Shown: piece by piece, positions 61,437-64,000 of the stretch
Position numbering within the stretch: position 1 is the stretch's first letter
Layout: every line of letters starts with the position of its first letter
Assembly: GCF_900091605.1 (NCBI RefSeq)
Contig: NZ_FMCQ01000006.1
Coordinates: 295,940-359,939, forward strand
From: Micromonospora tulbaghiae
GTDB taxonomy: Bacteria; Actinomycetota; Actinomycetes; Mycobacteriales; Micromonosporaceae
Direction: 5' to 3'
Length of the DNA stretch: 64,000 nucleotides
Notes under the pieces: model-generated
What the model saw: only the letters and a program-made list of their open reading frames with translations
Database searches by the model: none
Told to the model about the DNA's origin: nothing
Position numbers and translations under genes: made by a program

Positions 61437-64000
61437 AGACGGCGGAGATCAAGCGGCGGTTCCTCGCCCACTTCGAGGCGAACGGGCACACCGTGGTGCC
61501 GTCCGCTCCGCTGCCCGCCATCAGCGACCCGAACCTGCTGTTCATCAACGCGGGCATGGTGCAGTTCGTGCCCTACTTCCTGGGCCAGCAGACCCCGCCG
61601 TACGCGCGGGCGACGAGCGTGCAGAAGTGCATCCGGACGCCGGACATCGACGAGGTCGGCAAGACCAGCCGGCACGGCACGTTCTTCCAGATGAACGGCA
61701 ACTTCTCCTTCGGTGACTACTTCAAGTCCGGTGCGATCCCGCTCGCCTGGGACCTGGCCACGAAGCCGGTCGAGGCGGGCGGCTTCGGGCTGGACCCGGA
61801 GCGGATCTGGGCCACCGTCTACCTGGACGACGACGAGGCGTACGACATCTGGCGCGCCACCGGCGTGCCGGCCGAGCGGATCGTGCGCCGCGGCAAGGCC
61901 GACAACTTCTGGTCGATGGGCATCCCCGGCCCGTGCGGCCCGTGCTCCGAGCTGTACTACGACCGGGGCCCGGCCTACGGCCGCGAGGGCGGCCCGGAGG
62001 TCGACGAGGACCGCTACCTGGAGTTCTGGAACCTCGTCTTCATGCAGTTCGAGCGCGGTCCGGGCGTCGGCAAGGAGGACTTCCCGATCCTCGGCGACCT
62101 GCCGGCGAAGAACATCGACACCGGCATGGGCCTGGAGCGGATGGCCTCGCTGCTGCAGGGCGTGGACAACCTCTACGAGATCGACGAGGTCAAGCCGATC
62201 CTGGACAAGGCCGCCGAGCTGACTGGCAAGCGCTACGGCGTGCACTCCGGCCACGCGGCGAACGAGTCGCACCCGGACGACGTACGGCTCCGGGTGATCG
62301 CCGACCACGTGCGCACCTCGCTGATGCTCATCGGCGACGGCGTGACCCCGTCGAACGAGGGCCGGGGTTACGTGCTGCGCCGCATCATGCGGCGGGCGAT
62401 CCGGGCGGTGCGGCTGCTGGGCTACCAGGACCGGGCGCTGCCGGAGCTGCTGCCGGTGGCCCGCGACTGCATGGCGCCGTCGTACCCGGAGCTGGCCGAG
62501 GACTTCGGCCGGATCTCGCAGTACGCGTACGCCGAGGAGGACGCGTTCCTGGCCACGCTGCGCGCCGGCACCACGATCCTGGACACCGCCATCGCCGAGA
62601 CCAAGTCGGCCGGCAAGGCGGCGCTCTCCGGTGACAAGGCGTTCCAGCTGCACGACACGTACGGCTTCCCGATCGACCTGACCCTGGAGATCGCCGCCGA
62701 GCAGGGCTTGCAGGTCGACGCGGAGGGCTTCCGCCGGCTGATGGCCGACCAGCGCAGCCGGGCCAAGGCCGACGCGCAGGCGCGCAAGACCGGGCACACC
62801 GACGTGTCGGCGTACCGGTCGGTGCTCGACGGCGGCGGGCCGGTGGAGTTCACCGGCTACACCGAGCTGAGCCGGGAGTCCCGGGTACGCGCGCTGCTGT
62901 CCGGCGGCGCCGCGATCTCCGCGGCGGTCGAGGGCGACACGATCGAGCTGGTGCTCGACACCACCCCGTTCTACGCCGAGGGCGGTGGGCAGCAGCCCGA
63001 CCAGGGGCTCATCACCGTCGGCGGCGGCCAGGTCGAGGTTTTCGACGTGCAGCAGCCGGTGCCCGGCCTGATCGTGCACCGGGCCAAGGTGGTGCGCGGC
63101 GAGGTGCGTTCCGGGGAGACCGGGTACGCCGAGATCGACGTGTCCCGCCGTCGGGCGATCTCCCGCTCGCACACCGCGACGCACCTGGTGCACCAGACGA
63201 TGCGCAACTTCCTCGGCGAGTCGGCGACCCAGGCGGGTTCACTCAACGCGCCGGGCCGGCTGCGGTTCGACTTCAACACCCCGACGGGTGTGGCGCCGAG
63301 CGTGCTGCACGACGTCGAGCAGCAGGTCAACGAGGTGCTGCTGGCCGACCTGGAGGTGCACGCGTTCGTCACCAGCCAGGAGGAGGCGCGCCGGATCGGG
63401 GCGATGGCGCTGTTCGGCGAGAAGTACGGCGAGCGGGTCCGGGTCGTCGAGGTCGGCGACTACGCCCGTGAGCTGTGCGGCGGCACGCACGTGGCCCGTT
63501 CCGCCCAGCTCGGCCTGGTGAAGGTCCTCTCCGAGGCGTCGGTGGGTTCCGGGGTACGCCGGATCGAGGCGCTCGTCGGCATGGACGCGTTCGGCTTCCT
63601 GGCCCGCGAGCACCTGCTGGTGTCCCGGCTGGCCGAGCTGTTCCGGGTGCCGGGGGAGCAGGTGGCCGACCGGGTGGAGCAGACCGTCACCCAGCTGCGC
63701 GACGCGGAGAAGGAGCTGGAGAAGCTGCGCGCGCAGCTCGTGCTCGGCGGGGCCGGTGCCCTGGCGGCGCAGGCGAAGGACGTGCGCGGCGTCGCGTATG
63801 TCGGCACCGAGGCGCCGGAGGGCGCGGCGGCAAACGACGTGCGGACCCTCGCCCAGGAGATCCGGGGCCGGATCGACGCGGCCCGCCCGGCGGTGGTGGC
63901 GGTGGCCGCCCGGGCCAACGGCAAGGCGTCGCTCGTGGTGGCCGTCAACCAGGCCGCCCGGGGACGGAACCTCAGCGCGAAGGACCTGGTCAAGGCCGCG
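61433..64000 (+). CDS. alaS: Alanyl-tRNA synthetase (3' end beyond the window)
   Basis: 856 codons are visible of an expected 890 or so. The class II core starts 'MKTAEIKRRFLAHFEANGH'; motif 2 surrounds 'TSVQKCIRTPDIDEVGKTSRH'. The tRNA-binding region follows, then the editing domain with 'SRSHTATHLVHQ' (HxxxH) and 'ELCGGTHVARS' (CxxxH), and the start of the C-Ala domain ('QLVLGGAGALAAQAKDVRG'). All editing residues are present. It is translationally coupled to the small gene before it. Confidence 0.97.
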   Translation, partial: MKTAEIKRRFLAHFEANGHTVVPSAPLPAISDPNLLFINAGMVQFVPYFLGQQTPPYARATSVQKCIRTPDIDEVGKTSRHGTFFQMNGNFSFGDYFKSGAIPLAWDLATKPVEAGGFGLDPERIWATVYLDDDEAYDIWRATGVPAERIVRRGKADNFWSMGIPGPCGPCSELYYDRGPAYGREGGPEVDEDRYLEFWNLVFMQFERGPGVGKEDFPILGDLPAKNIDTGMGLERMASLLQGVDNLYEIDEVKPILDKAAELTGKRYGVHSGHAANESHPDDVRLRVIADHVRTSLMLIGDGVTPSNEGRGYVLRRIMRRAIRAVRLLGYQDRALPELLPVARDCMAPSYPELAEDFGRISQYAYAEEDAFLATLRAGTTILDTAIAETKSAGKAALSGDKAFQLHDTYGFPIDLTLEIAAEQGLQVDAEGFRRLMADQRSRAKADAQARKTGHTDVSAYRSVLDGGGPVEFTGYTELSRESRVRALLSGGAAISAAVEGDTIELVLDTTPFYAEGGGQQPDQGLITVGGGQVEVFDVQQPVPGLIVHRAKVVRGEVRSGETGYAEIDVSRRRAISRSHTATHLVHQTMRNFLGESATQAGSLNAPGRLRFDFNTPTGVAPSVLHDVEQQVNEVLLADLEVHAFVTSQEEARRIGAMALFGEKYGERVRVVEVGDYARELCGGTHVARSAQLGLVKVLSEASVGSGVRRIEALVGMDAFGFLAREHLLVSRLAELFRVPGEQVADRVEQTVTQLRDAEKELEKLRAQLVLGGAGALAAQAKDVRGVAYVGTEAPEGAAANDVRTLAQEIRGRIDAARPAVVAVAARANGKASLVVAVNQAARGRNLSAKDLVKAA

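Overview
The window is very GC-rich actinobacterial chromosomal DNA. GTG starts are common, ATGA/GTGA stop-start overlaps are frequent, and the gene content is typical of filamentous Actinobacteria: DnaE1 replicase, Ser/Thr kinase, streptogrisin-type protease, DesA-type acyl-ACP desaturase, DHA2 exporter and many TetR-type regulators. A member of the Micromonosporaceae, probably Micromonospora, fits best; this is an inference from gene order and style, not from a marker gene. No rRNA, tRNA, CRISPR array, insertion sequence or prophage was seen.

Layout. 1-126 is the 3' end of yebC. 0.2-4.2 kb (minus strand) is a two-component system read into an ABC-2 exporter. 4.3-9.6 kb holds an acetyltransferase, a membrane Ser/Thr kinase, an ECF sigma factor with an overlapping lipoprotein gene, and a PadR/HAAS pair. 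dnaE fills 9.8-13.3 kb, followed by a secreted amidase, a gluzincin-like protein, a class V aminotransferase and a small secreted protein. 17.9-22.4 kb is an acyl-CoA/aldehyde/alcohol dehydrogenase cluster around a TetR gene with two copies of one operator. 22.5-29.96 kb carries a stand-alone B12-binding protein, two further TetR modules (FAD monooxygenase; DHA2 exporter), and a GAF/PucR regulator beside a 3-hydroxybutyrate-dehydrogenase-like SDR. 30.1-40.5 kb is the conserved block ruvC-ruvA-ruvB-yajC-secD-secF-apt-relA. 40.6-48.9 kb holds two membrane cyclophilins, an MBL hydrolase, hisS, a desaturase behind a 31-bp palindrome, a thioesterase/HxlR pair, a secreted serine protease and a DUF998-like membrane protein. 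49-54 kb holds aspS, a reductase-like SDR and an ArsR-MFS pair with operators. 54.2-64 kb holds a frameshifted acetyltransferase, rarA, a 1192-residue proline-rich membrane protein, two small membrane proteins and the 5' part of alaS.

The most striking object is a 336-residue intein inside the Walker A motif of RuvB (31483-32490). It has two LAGLIDADG motifs, starts with Pro instead of Cys/Ser, and has a Cys in block F where Asp is usual. This points to a non-canonical (class-3-like) splicing route, and RuvB would be inactive without splicing. Other points of interest are several operator sets that pair a regulator with its likely targets, a family of long GATCTTG palindromes between genes, and an apparent one-base frameshift in a C7 tract.
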